A stretch of 64,000 bases of DNA from Oscillospiraceae bacterium (GTDB taxonomy: Bacteria > Bacillota > Clostridia > Oscillospirales > Ruminococcaceae), in the NCBI GenBank assembly GCA_017415165.1, contig JAFQIY010000033.1:1-64000 (forward strand). The letters run 5' to 3'. Made by a program: the position numbers and the translations under genes. Shown here piece by piece: positions 36,866 through 47,700 of this stretch. The stretch's first letter is position 1. Each line of letters starts with the position of its first letter. A model generated the notes under the pieces. That model ran no database searches and was not told the origin of the DNA. It saw only the letters and a list, made by a program, of their open reading frames with translations.

Positions 36866-37028
36866 AGCTTTTCCTCCTCATTAAATTTAAGACGTCTGAG
36901 TATATTACGTCAAAATAATTTTACCATAAATTGCGTAATAAAACGTGAATATATTGTTACATTTATATGTATTTAATATTAATAACGGTGGCTATAAATA
37001 CATATTATGTTAATGCCTATACAAAATG

Positions 37029-37070
37029 AAAATCCACAAAAGCCTTATCAAAAAGTCTTTTGCGGATTTT
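37029..37070 (-). terminator. Terminator of the 2455-residue gene
   Basis: Fourteen-pair stem with one mismatch (AAAATCCACAAAAG / CTTTTGCGGATTTT); on the reverse strand it runs into a T-rich stretch. The remaining 36866-37126 interval is AT-rich with no gene and no clear promoter for the downstream giant gene. Confidence 0.7.
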
Positions 37071-37126
37071 CCAATAACCTATGAATTTACTCTTTTTTCA
37101 CTGCCTTGAAATATGAGGTCTTATAA

Positions 37127-40100
37127 TTATACATTTGCGTCATCCTTAACCACAACCAGCTTGCCCTTGACATTTTCAATCTTCAAACCTGCATAAGCGT
37201 CCTGATTGAGAACGATATTTTCAGCGCCTGTGCCCTTGATTGTACCGATTACGTCACCTGCTTTAAGCTGCTGAGTTATGCCTGTTGTCTTGTTGAAGAT
37301 TACCACAGTAATCTTGCAGTCGGCATTAGGTGTTACATTGCCTGTGATAGCAAGCTTGCTGCCTTTGCTCATAAAGAGGTCAGTGTTCTCAGTAATTATT
37401 ACATTCTTAGCTGTAATACCACCGATAGCCTCGATTTGTCCGCCAATATAAAGGTCGCCTGCCTTAATCTTCTCGGCATTTGCATAAAATAGCCCAACAA
37501 AGCCTGTGCCGTTGATGGATGTAAGCATACCTGTATCTGAACAAAGGATGTTAATAGCATTCTTGCCTGCATTAATAGTATACTTAGCCGGTTTGCCGTT
37601 TTTAACCGCACCGATATTTACGCCACTGAACGTTGTAGAAGCTGTAAGTACAAGGTTACCTGTGAAATTGAAATTCAAAGGAATTATTACATTTTCTTCA
37701 TTCGGTACGGATGTAATTGTAATAGACTTGTATGTACCAGCCTTAGGGAACTTGATTGCACCGTTAGCATTATAGTTGTCGAGGAGAGTAATCATATAAC
37801 CTGCTTCGGAATTCTTTGCTTTTTCAATATATGCAACTACTTCACCCCAAGTAGCATATGCTACAGGTTCTTCTTCATCAAATGATACTTCAAGCACCTT
37901 GCCTATATAGCAGATATCCTTGCCTATCTGTTTGAAGATGTATTCAACATCAGGGTTTGCAGGCTCAATACCGTTTGCAAGCTTTTCAGTGTCTACGCCC
38001 TTTGCTGTAAGAACAGCCTGACCGTTTGCAACTGTGCCTGTGATTGTGAGTGTGCCTGTGAAAGCAGTGTCCTTGCCTGTGAATGCAAGAGCAGTCTTAG
38101 CACCCTCAGCGTACTCGATAATACCGACGCTTACTGCGTCGATAGCCTTTACGGATGCCTTTGCTGTTGCGTCAGAAATAACAAGTGTTGCTGTTTCTGC
38201 CTTAAACACAAGCTTAGTAACATTGAATACCTTGCCTGTTGTGAGTGTGTCAGCTACATTGACAGTACCGAAGCCTGTGATATCAGCCTTAACTGTGTTT
38301 TCGTCCTCACCGTTCCAGTTGAGAGCAAACTTAGCAGCACCCTTGACAGCTGTTACGTTGCCGTAAAGCTTATCAACTGTAAGATTCTTCTTAGCATTGA
38401 TTGTAAGTGACTTGCCTGTTGTTACAAATGCAATGTTTTCAATCGTAAGGTCTGTATTTGCCGCAATAGAAGTTGCCTTGCCTACGTTGATTGTGCTTCC
38501 GTTTTCGCTTCTGAAAGTTATTGAAGCGGCTGTCTTAGGCAGTGTGAACTTTTCAGCAGTTACGTCTGCATTGAGTGTAATCACATAATCCGCAGTGTTA
38601 TCCTTTGCCTCGTTTATAGCTTCAAATGCCTTTTCAAGGTTAGGATAATTGCCGCCGTTCATACTTACAGCACCTGCATACTCTGCCCTGATTTCCTTCT
38701 TGTAAAGGAACGCGTTAAGCTCCTGACCTTCATCGGTTTTGTTTGTGATTGTAATTTTGTCGGTGTACTTTTCCTTTACTGCGTAAAGTATCGGTGTACC
38801 GCTTGCAATTGTACCTGTTTCGTTTTCAACGGTAACAGTAAGTGCCTCATTTACGTTTGCAACTGTTGCCTTCGGAAGCTTGCCTTCTGTTTCGGCAAGT
38901 ATAATTTTTGCAGTACCGATATTTGTAATTGCCGCTGTTGTCTTTGCTCCTGTCAGCTTAATGATACCATCAAGAGTTGTGATACCCTTTGCTGAGCCTG
39001 TAACTGTCAGTGTGTATTCACCTGTGCTTACGCTGTCAAACTTTGAAAGTGTCTTTACCGTTACGTCAGCACTGTTGATTACAAGACTTGTTCCTGCAGC
39101 ACCTGAAAGTGCGTTTATGTCAAGGTCTGCACCGATAGTAAGTGTGATGCCCTTTGCTGCTGAAATGTCAAGTGTGCCCTTCTTGTTGTCTGCAATGATA
39201 TTGCTGTTGAGGGTTGTATTTGTGCTGAGTGCAAGCTTTGTGTTGCCAATTGTAAGGTCAGCACCATCAATTGTTACGCTTGCAGCCTTCTTAGGCATAA
39301 CAAGATTTTTAACAGAAGCCGCCTCGTTGAGAGTGATTGCATAGTCCACAGCAGGGTCTGTAACATCCTCAAGTGCCTTTTCAAGGTTAGGGTAATTTTT
39401 ACCGTTTACGCTTACTGCTCCCGCATATTCCGCACGGATTTCAGTTTTGTAGAGAAATGCATCAAGCTCCTGTTCCGCGTCAGTTTTGTTTGTAATTGTA
39501 ATTTTGTCTGTGTACTTTTCCTTTACAGTGTAAAGAATTGCCGTGCCGCTTGCAAGCTTGCCTGTTTCATTTTCTACAGTAACAGCAAGTGCTTCATTTA
39601 CGTTTGTAACGGTTGTCTTAGGAAGCTTGCCTTCTGTCTCCACGAGAATAATTTCAGCTGTGCCGATATTTGTGATTGCAGCAGTTGTACCTGCATTTGT
39701 AAGCTTGATTGTACCGTTGAGCAAGCCTACTCCCTTTACTGCACCTGATACTGTAAGAATTTCGCCGTCTGCAACCGTAACCTCACCAAATGTTGCGAGA
39801 CCGCCCAATGCTGTGTCTGTATTAACAACAAGCTTTGAAGTTGCTGTGCCGCTTACTGCACCGAAATTCTCTGTTTTTCCGTTCAGTGTCAGGGTTTTGC
39901 CGCCTGCAACCTTTACTGTCATCGGCTTTGTGCCGTTGGATACGATTGTGTTTTCAATTACCGTGTCGCAAGGAATTGTCAGCGATGCACCGCTGATTGT
40001 GAGCTTGCCCTCACCCTTGATGGTTACGCTCTTTGCCTTTGTCGGGAGAGTCAATGTCTTGATTTCTGCGTCCTCGTTGAGAGTGATTGTTACATCGCCT

Positions 40101-43100
40101 GTTGCTGTCTTGATTGCAGCAAGAGCATCATCAAGTGTTTCGTAGCCTGTTGTGTCGTCTCCGATGCTTACTGTTACAGCGTATGTTTTGTTGTCATCGC
40201 TATCACCATTACGGATAATAATTGTAAAGCCAAGCTCGTCTGTTGCAGTAAGAACATCATCCGCATTGAAAACGCAAACGGAAATGCCTGTGATTTCTTC
40301 AGGGGAAATGTCTCCTGTGGAAATAATCTGCTCCAATGTTTTAGAAAGTTCAAGAACACCTGCTGCAGACGGAGAAAGTCTTATGTGACTTCCCTGTGCA
40401 GTTGAAAGCGAAATGCCAATCTGTACCTTAGAACCGTCAATTTCTTCGGGAAGCGTTACACTTGCCTCGATAATATCCGTATTGCTGAGCTGGAATTCAG
40501 GAGATAAAGTATAAAGCTCCATATCAAGCGAGCCGTCGGAATTTGTACCGAGAGTAGTTTCGTTATAATCTCTGTACTTGTATTTAAGACCCGTATCCTC
40601 TGTGCTTGCGGTCACATTACTGATTGTAAGAGTTGTGTTTTCATTTACCCACCACAATGAAATCTCAATATCTCCGCCATAGAGAACACCGAAAGGTGTT
40701 TCGAGAGTAATTGTCGCTTTTTCTCCTGCATTAAGCTTAAACTCACTGTGCTGCCAGCAGCTGTTACCATCGTTTACGCCGAAAGAGCCATTAGCAAAGC
40801 CATCAGCTTCAATATCAAATGTAATGCGTCTTACGTCTTTATCTTTGCCGTCATAATAATCAGAAAGAATAAATCTGTAGTCCTTACCTGATCTTGACGT
40901 TTCATTTTGCTTATATGTGTAATTACCATTACCGTTGTTTGTCCATACACCGGGAATATCAAAAACAGGGGTAAAGTTACAGAAAGTAATAGTAGAACCC
41001 TCTACTGTGCTCCAGTCAATGTGAATAACACCTGTGCCGTTACCTGTGAATTTATTGGCAAATTCCCAGGAAACCTCAGTAGGACCGTATATACTCTGAG
41101 TCCTGTATTCAGTACCATCCCAGGAGCCAATCCACGCAACTATATTATCTTCATTTACAACATCGAATGTCAGCGACACCATATCTTCAAGGTCGCCGTC
41201 AATAACATCGTTTAAATCTATCGGACAAGCAATACCTGCGTTTTCAGCACCGTTATGAGTGTAAATATATTTGCCGTCCTCAAAGGTCCACGTACCGATA
41301 GTATCAATATCAGTGCTGTCGTAAAATCTTGCTTCACCCAAATCAATTGTAAATGAAGCGCCTGAAGGAATTGTCTCATCGCCTTTATCAGGACGGAATG
41401 TAATACCGTTTGCCGCCGTTCCCTCGTTGGTCAAATCAATATAAACAGCATCATTTGCATAAGTAAGCGTATAGCCGTTGTTTGTTATCATATACATCTC
41501 TGACTCATTATCAACTATAGGCAGAGCGATAAATTTAATGTCAGCTGCATCGCCGTCATAATAATCAGAGAAATCAACAGTAAGTGTCTTTTCCTCATCG
41601 GTAAATGATGGGGAATGCTTATATGTGTAAGTGCCGTCGCTGTTGTCAATCCAGCCGTATGTAATCTCATCGGTGCTGACTTTAATATTGCTGATTTCAA
41701 CGGATGAAGCTTCCGCAGCCCTATAAATAAACACCTCTATATTACCGTTAGCACAGAAGCCGTCAGGGAATTCCCAAGTAACGCTGTGTGTGCTGTCTAT
41801 CCATTCATAAGCATAGGAGCTGCCGTCCCATATACCTATACCTGCCTTGATATCACCTTCAACAGTAATATCAAAGCTTACTGCTGTAATATCCGTCAAT
41901 TCTCCGTCGTAGTAATCGGTAAGCATAATAAGATGCTTGAGTCCATAATCCTCAGCGCCGTTGTGAGTGTACTTGACAGAAGCATCGTCATCTGTCCACG
42001 TTCCGACTGTATCAATAGTTTCTGATGTGTAGATTGTCATTTTGCTCAGGTCAAATGTGTAAACATCACCGTCAGCAAGCTTAGAAAAATCGTCATTGAA
42101 CGGATACAGCGCAATTGTTGTGCCCGACATACCCTGCTCAAAAGTAATATAGCTCTTTGAAGTACCGGACTCCTGATTTGTAGCCTCGTCAGAAGTGAAA
42201 GAAATTCTGGTTCCTGAGCTTTCGGACGGAATAGCAATATATCTTATATCCGAAGCATTTCCACCGTAATACTTTGACAAGTCAACAGTAATTTTTCTCT
42301 GCGACTCGGAAAGGTTTGCAGAGTGTATGTATGTTAAAGTATCATTGCCGTTGTCAGTCCAGCCGAAGTCAGCGGTTAAAGGATATATCTTAAGGTTGCT
42401 GATTTCAATTGAAGCACCTTCCTCAGCCCCATAAACAGACAAATCGACATTGCCGTTTCCGTTGAAGCCGTTTTCAAAGGTCCATTCAACGCTGCCGCTT
42501 TCTTCAATCCAGGAATAAGGATAGCTTGTGCCGTCCCATATTCCTGCACCGCCTTCAATAGTACCGTTAACCGTTACATCAAAGCTTACAGCTGTAATAT
42601 CCGTTAACGCTCCTTCGTAATAATCATTAAGATTGAACGAGGTTTTTAATCCGAAATTCTCCGCACCATTGTGTGTGTATTTGAACTTTCCGTTGTCTGA
42701 TACCCATTCGCCCACTGTGCCGACAGTGCTTGATGTGTAAATATTCATATTGCTGAAATCAAATGTAAACGTTGTTCCGTCAGCAAGCTTGGAAAGGTCA
42801 TCCGCCAACGGATAAAGAACCAGCACTTCGTTTGACATACCATAATCAAAACCAATGTAATTCTTATCCGTGCCTGCTTCATAATTTGATGCATTGTCTG
42901 CTGTAAATTTGAACATATCGCCTGTACTTTCGCACGGAATGGAAATAAATCTTATATCCGAAGGATTTCCGTTGTAACCGTAATCTGGCAGATAAAGAGT
43001 AATGTATCTTTCAGATTCATTAAGCTCGGACGAATGCTTGTAGGTAGCAGTATCATCGCCGTTATCAAACCAGCCGTAACAGCTTGCTTCGTCCCTGACA

Positions 43101-44494
43101 ATAATATTGTTAAGGTCAATGGTAAGCGTAGTGCCATCGGGAATTACACTTCCGTTGTTGTAGTATTCAGAAATAGATATATCAAATGTCGCAGATGTAA
43201 GACCGTTGGCAAATTCAGCTGTAGAAGATGTTTCGTTCCACAAACTTCTTGTAGGAGCCTCCCAAGACAATGTTATTGTTTCCGCTGCCGAAGCTGTATA
43301 CGGAACAACAATTCTTCTTATATCCGCAATATCTCCGCTGTAATATTTGGTAATATCAAGCGAAAGACGTTTTATAGGTTTGCTGGAAGAATATGTATAA
43401 GTAAATGTGCCATCGCCATTATCAACCCAACCACAAACGGTAGATTTTATATTACTAATGGTAATGGTAGAACCCTTTGTTATAGATTGAGGACGAATTC
43501 TAATGTTTGAATAGTCGTGTACAGCATTATCCGATACTAAATTCCAATATACAGTCTGGGTTTTGAGTGCTGTTTTTGTGTTAATATTAGATGAATAAGC
43601 ATCTGGTAGATCAATATAACCGCTGACGTCACCACTCACTGTCAAATCAAAAGAAATTGATCCTACTATACTACAGTCATCAATACCTGTCAAGAAGTCA
43701 CTTAAATAGATATCATAAATAATACCGTTGGGTTCATCATTGTTATGCGTGTATGTATATGTATTATTTGTATTAGTCCATTCACCTATATTGCTTACAG
43801 TATCTTTGTCATAAACAACCATACTGTTTAAATCTATAGACACAGTTTCACCATCAGGAACGGATAAATCTTCTGATATATCGTCTACGCCAAGTATTAA
43901 TGATGTATCAGAAAAACCATTTTTATATTCAATGGCAACTCTCGGATTATCCATACATCCAATGGTGCATCCACCACCCCATTCGTATAATTCCAAAAGC
44001 TCCGTTGACCTTTCAAAATCAAATGTAATACATCTTATATCAGAGAGATTGCCACTGTAATATTGGGCAATGTCAACTGAAAAACGTTTCCGGCTATCTG
44101 TGCTTGAAAAATTAGAAGAATGTGTGTAAGTAATAGTTCCGTCACCATTATCAACCCAACCGTAAGTAACCTCAGAATTAAGCGCCGGGACGCTTTCTTC
44201 TGCTGTTTTTTCAGCTTCCTCTGTTGTTTCTGCAGGTAATGCTGTCGTTTCCTCAGAGGTTTCTGTCATTTCCTCAGAGGTTTCTGTCATTTCTCCCGAG
44301 TCTGTTGATGTTTCTTCGGGTTCTTCTGCCGCTTCTCCTGATTCGCTGATGTTTTCAAGCGTTTCAGAAATACTGCTGTCTACAGTATCCTCCGCAAATG
44401 CAGGTACAGCAGTAAGTCCCGCACCCGTCGGCGACAAAATCATTCCGAGAGTAAGCAGACCCGAAATGATGCGTTTGCCTAGTTGTTTTTTCAC
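37127..44494 (-). CDS. Giant secreted repeat protein 2 (2455 residues, ten tandem N-terminal modules)
   Basis: GTG start at 44494, with GGGAGG upstream, is preferred over ATG 44533. The signal peptide begins V-K-K-Q-L-G-K-R-I-I-S and ends V-P-A-F-A-E. A Glu/Ser/Thr linker (about 35-108) is followed by ten modules of about 115-120 residues starting near 110, 236, 353, 471, 594, 709, 829, 943, 1066 and 1180. Two subtypes are interleaved: W-[V/F/T/I]-D-N-[G/S]-D-x-T-x-T-Y-x-H-S, and G-x-W-x-x-x-x-x-x-Y-T-H-N-G. Each continues with D-I-x-x-I-x-[F/I]-type strands, like a carbohydrate-binding beta-sandwich. Four P-K-x-A-x-S-[I/V] long repeats start near 1450, 1700, 1948 and 2212. No anchor, dockerin or catalytic site was seen. 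The N-terminal array may bind polysaccharide multivalently (inference). Confidence 0.82.
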   Translation of the reverse strand: MKKQLGKRIISGLLTLGMILSPTGAGLTAVPAFAEDTVDSSISETLENISESGEAAEEPEETSTDSGEMTETSEEMTETSEETTALPAETTEEAEKTAEESVPALNSEVTYGWVDNGDGTITYTHSSNFSSTDSRKRFSVDIAQYYSGNLSDIRCITFDFERSTELLELYEWGGGCTIGCMDNPRVAIEYKNGFSDTSLILGVDDISEDLSVPDGETVSIDLNSMVVYDKDTVSNIGEWTNTNNTYTYTHNNDEPNGIIYDIYLSDFLTGIDDCSIVGSISFDLTVSGDVSGYIDLPDAYSSNINTKTALKTQTVYWNLVSDNAVHDYSNIRIRPQSITKGSTITISNIKSTVCGWVDNGDGTFTYTYSSSKPIKRLSLDITKYYSGDIADIRRIVVPYTASAAETITLSWEAPTRSLWNETSSTAEFANGLTSATFDISISEYYNNGSVIPDGTTLTIDLNNIIVRDEASCYGWFDNGDDTATYKHSSELNESERYITLYLPDYGYNGNPSDIRFISIPCESTGDMFKFTADNASNYEAGTDKNYIGFDYGMSNEVLVLYPLADDLSKLADGTTFTFDFSNMNIYTSSTVGTVGEWVSDNGKFKYTHNGAENFGLKTSFNLNDYYEGALTDITAVSFDVTVNGTIEGGAGIWDGTSYPYSWIEESGSVEWTFENGFNGNGNVDLSVYGAEEGASIEISNLKIYPLTADFGWTDNGNDTLTYIHSANLSESQRKITVDLSKYYGGNASDIRYIAIPSESSGTRISFTSDEATNQESGTSKSYITFEQGMSGTTIALYPFNDDFSKLADGDVYTFDLSKMTIYTSETIDTVGTWTDDDASVKYTHNGAEDYGLKHLIMLTDYYDGELTDITAVSFDITVEGDIKAGIGIWDGSSYAYEWIDSTHSVTWEFPDGFCANGNIEVFIYRAAEASSVEISNIKVSTDEITYGWIDNSDGTYTYKHSPSFTDEEKTLTVDFSDYYDGDAADIKFIALPIVDNESEMYMITNNGYTLTYANDAVYIDLTNEGTAANGITFRPDKGDETIPSGASFTIDLGEARFYDSTDIDTIGTWTFEDGKYIYTHNGAENAGIACPIDLNDVIDGDLEDMVSLTFDVVNEDNIVAWIGSWDGTEYRTQSIYGPTEVSWEFANKFTGNGTGVIHIDWSTVEGSTITFCNFTPVFDIPGVWTNNGNGNYTYKQNETSRSGKDYRFILSDYYDGKDKDVRRITFDIEADGFANGSFGVNDGNSCWQHSEFKLNAGEKATITLETPFGVLYGGDIEISLWWVNENTTLTISNVTASTEDTGLKYKYRDYNETTLGTNSDGSLDMELYTLSPEFQLSNTDIIEASVTLPEEIDGSKVQIGISLSTAQGSHIRLSPSAAGVLELSKTLEQIISTGDISPEEITGISVCVFNADDVLTATDELGFTIIIRNGDSDDNKTYAVTVSIGDDTTGYETLDDALAAIKTATGDVTITLNEDAEIKTLTLPTKAKSVTIKGEGKLTISGASLTIPCDTVIENTIVSNGTKPMTVKVAGGKTLTLNGKTENFGAVSGTATSKLVVNTDTALGGLATFGEVTVADGEILTVSGAVKGVGLLNGTIKLTNAGTTAAITNIGTAEIILVETEGKLPKTTVTNVNEALAVTVENETGKLASGTAILYTVKEKYTDKITITNKTDAEQELDAFLYKTEIRAEYAGAVSVNGKNYPNLEKALEDVTDPAVDYAITLNEAASVKNLVMPKKAASVTIDGADLTIGNTKLALSTNTTLNSNIIADNKKGTLDISAAKGITLTIGADLDINALSGAAGTSLVINSADVTVKTLSKFDSVSTGEYTLTVTGSAKGITTLDGIIKLTGAKTTAAITNIGTAKIILAETEGKLPKATVANVNEALTVTVENETGTIASGTPILYAVKEKYTDKITITNKTDEGQELNAFLYKKEIRAEYAGAVSMNGGNYPNLEKAFEAINEAKDNTADYVITLNADVTAEKFTLPKTAASITFRSENGSTINVGKATSIAANTDLTIENIAFVTTGKSLTINAKKNLTVDKLYGNVTAVKGAAKFALNWNGEDENTVKADITGFGTVNVADTLTTGKVFNVTKLVFKAETATLVISDATAKASVKAIDAVSVGIIEYAEGAKTALAFTGKDTAFTGTLTITGTVANGQAVLTAKGVDTEKLANGIEPANPDVEYIFKQIGKDICYIGKVLEVSFDEEEPVAYATWGEVVAYIEKAKNSEAGYMITLLDNYNANGAIKFPKAGTYKSITITSVPNEENVIIPLNFNFTGNLVLTASTTFSGVNIGAVKNGKPAKYTINAGKNAINILCSDTGMLTSINGTGFVGLFYANAEKIKAGDLYIGGQIEAIGGITAKNVIITENTDLFMSKGSKLAITGNVTPNADCKITVVIFNKTTGITQQLKAGDVIGTIKGTGAENIVLNQDAYAGLKIENVKGKLVVVKDDANV

Positions 44495-44534
44495 ACAAAT
44501 TCCTCCCAATAATAATTTTGAAAAATACAACAAT

Positions 44535-44563
44535 ATTATATCTTTTTTTCAAATTTCTTTCAA
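44535..44563 (-). promoter_or_regulatory. Promoter of giant protein 2
   Basis: On the reverse strand: TTGAAA, 17-base A-rich spacer, TATAAT, 41 bases before the GTG. The layout is nearly the same as for the divergent gene at 44795. Confidence 0.7.
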
Positions 44564-44722
44564 TACACTTTATGTATAATTTTAACTGTTTTATTTTGTG
44601 CATTGATTATTAGAGGGTATCGCCTATAAATATTTCTGCAATACCCGTTGTTTGTGTTTCAGATGTACTTGTGAATATTTCGTGTTTAATATGTTTATAA
44701 TCGTGAATTTTTTGAAAAAACA

Positions 44723-44751
44723 TTGAAACAAAAAGTTAAAAAAGGTATAAT
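44723..44751 (+). promoter_or_regulatory. Promoter of giant protein 3
   Basis: TTGAAA, 17-base A-rich spacer, TATAAT (44746-44751), 43 bases before the GTG. About 160 bases separate the two divergent -35 boxes; that gap has no gene. Confidence 0.72.
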
Positions 44752-44794
44752 TATTGTATGCTGTTTAACATTAATTTTATTGGGAGGTAATCAA

Positions 44795-47700
44795 GTGAAA
44801 AAACAATTGGGCAATCGTATCATTTCGTGGCTGCTTGCGCTTGGAATGATTATGTCGCCGACAGGTGCAGGACTTACTGCTGTCCCTGTTTTTGCAGAGG
44901 AAAGCGGTATCGTCGAACCTGTGGAGGAAGATAACATTACCACAGATGAAAATGTCTCCGATGAGGAAGAAACTCCTTCATCTGAGGGCAATGACATCGT
45001 TGCAGACGAAAACAATCCTACTGAAGATGTACTTCCTTCAGAAGGTGATAACATTGCGGAAGAAACTCAAAGCCTTGATGCAGATGGAGAGGCTGTAATC
45101 GGTGAAGGTACCTGGACTGAAAATAACGGTACATATACATTCACATCACAGTACGGCAGCAATACATCAGATGAGGAAGAAGGTACTGTAGATACCGAAT
45201 ACGATGCTGAGTATGATGCTATGACAATCAACCTTTTAGACCTGATGGAAGAAGGCAGGTCAGCTGCTGATATTGCATTTGTTTCTGTAGACATTAAAAC
45301 TTTAAAAGGTTATGTAAGCGGTGCAATAGGCGGAACTGATGCAGACAGCACTCTCGGTAAGGGCGGTTGGATTACCGAAAGTTACCCTGTATTGGAGGAT
45401 AAAATTCTTCTTAAATTCAGTGATGAAGGTGCGGCAAGCACAAGCATACAGCTTCAGGTATGGTATGCAGATGCTGATTCATCAATAGAATTCAGCAATG
45501 TAACAATTGCCTATAAGGATTCAGACGATTCCTTATACAAGTGGACAGAGAGCAATGACGGTTCTTTGACACTTGAAATTTTCAGAAGTCCTGAAAGCGG
45601 TGAGAAAATTTCCAATTACGCTGTTGACCTTGTGGCACTGCTGGAAGGAACAGAATTTGAAGATGTTAAGTCAATCGGATTTGAAATTACCGAATTCTAT
45701 GGTAATATGAACGGCGGTTTAGGTATTGAAGCCCCTGGTTTTACTGATAACTGGGCTTCTGTATCCTGGTCAGGAACAGGCAAATACCGCCTTGTAACAC
45801 CTAATGGTATAACAGCTTCAACTATCAATATCCAGCATTGGTGGTCAGAGGGCGAGGCTAAGGTGACATTTGATAACTTTGTTATTAACCCTCCTCAGCC
45901 TTTCAATGTAATAATTGAAAGTGAATACAAAACAATACCCGCCGCAAGCTGGGAAGAAGCCGCAGAATATATCACAGACCCATCTGTTGATTATATTGTA
46001 GAAATTACAACTATATCTGAAATTGAAAATTTTGTTATTCCAAAGACAGCTGCATCTATTACATTTGTAGGTGAAGCTATTACAATCGGCAACAAAACCC
46101 TTGCAATTCCTGTTGACACAACATTCAGCAATGAGGGACTCAAATCAGAGAATTTGTCTGTAACTGTAGCGGCAGGAAAGACACTTACAGTATCAAGCAT
46201 ATGGACTGAATGGGATAAACCTATAGCAAATATCACAGGTACAGCAACTTCAAAATTCATCACAAATGCTTCATTTGACGTAGTAAACATAAAGAATTTT
46301 GAAACTGTAGATTCAGGTGACCTGAGAGTATCAGGCACAATGAGCGGCATAAAGAATTTTACGGGTTGCCTCCATGCAAGAGAAAATTCAAAGATAACTA
46401 TAGACAATATCATCAACAGTTTATCCAGTGAAACTTACTTGACTTATTCACCGCACGAAACAATTCCTACAGTAAACAACATTTCTGAGGGTGCAAAGCT
46501 TGTTCTTAATTGCGCAGGCGGAGTGTCTATACAGACAGGCACAACCGTGCTTTACAGCCCTAAGGATATAAGCTCGGCTATAGAAATCGGCTCTTACAAC
46601 CACACAGAAGCTTTCTACTATCCTAAGACAAAGGAAATCAAGGCTGAAAACCCTGATGCGGTATCACTAAGCAAAAACGGTGACCTTGCAGAAAGCTTCC
46701 AGAATCTCGACGCTGCTTTTGCGGCTGTAACAGACAAAACAGCTGATTACACAATCGAGATTAACGACGATATTGAAATCGAAAATTTAGTAATTCCAAA
46801 GACAGCAAACAGCATTACATTTACAGGCGACGGCAGAATAACAATGGCAAATAAAAAGCTTGTAATTCCTGTAAACACCACATTTGATGTATTTCTGGCA
46901 ATAGACAGATACATTTTGGGAGAAGAAATTCACAAGATTATGCCTGAAACAACTATAACGGTTGCAGCAGGCAAAAAGCTTACCGTAAACAAGGAATGGC
47001 TGTACCATATTGACACAATAACAGGTACAAAGACATCTGAGCTTGTACTTAACGCCGGGGCAAGTTTTGATGATGTTAAAAATTTCGGAACAGTAACAGC
47101 TGTTGACCTTTCTTTATGGAACAATATGTCGGGAATAGGCAATTTCAGCGGTAACCTGACATCAAACCGTGCAACAGTAACAATTGATAACATTTCTGCA
47201 AACTCTGACATTCACATCTGGAATTCAAATACAAAGCTGACCGTTAATTCAATTGCAGAAAATGCTGTTCTTACACTGACTGTTGATGAAGATGCGGCAC
47301 TTGCAAGCGGCACGACGGTTCTTTACTCCAAGAACAACATTTCACCAAATGTTAAAATTGCAAACAAGACAGCAGACGGCGATGAGCTTTCGGCTTACTA
47401 CTACACAAAGACAAAGTCTATCAAGGCAGAGGTCGGCACGGCTCTTACGCTTTCATACGGCAATTTTGAAAAGTCCTACCCTAACTTTGAGCTTCTCTTT
47501 GCTGACATCACTGACAAGAATGTTGACTATACGATTACACTCAACACTGATATGTTTGTTGAGAAGCTTACTTTCCCAAAGACAGCAAAGAGTATCACAA
47601 TCAACGGTGCTCAACTCGGCTTCGATAACAAGACTGTTGCAATTCCTGTTGATATGACAATCGCAACAGAAAGATTTGCGTGGTCGATAGGCGAGATAAC

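Noticed and set aside
40900..44200. Dockerin or EF-hand calcium motifs suggested by D-N-G-D-G-T
   Set aside because: The motif lies at the start of each sandwich-like module and lacks the paired D-x-N-x-D-G-x-[VI]-N helices of a dockerin.
44579..44700. Riboswitch or structured leader between the divergent giant genes
   Set aside because: No recognised riboswitch consensus, and the segment lies upstream of both promoters, so it is not transcribed from either.
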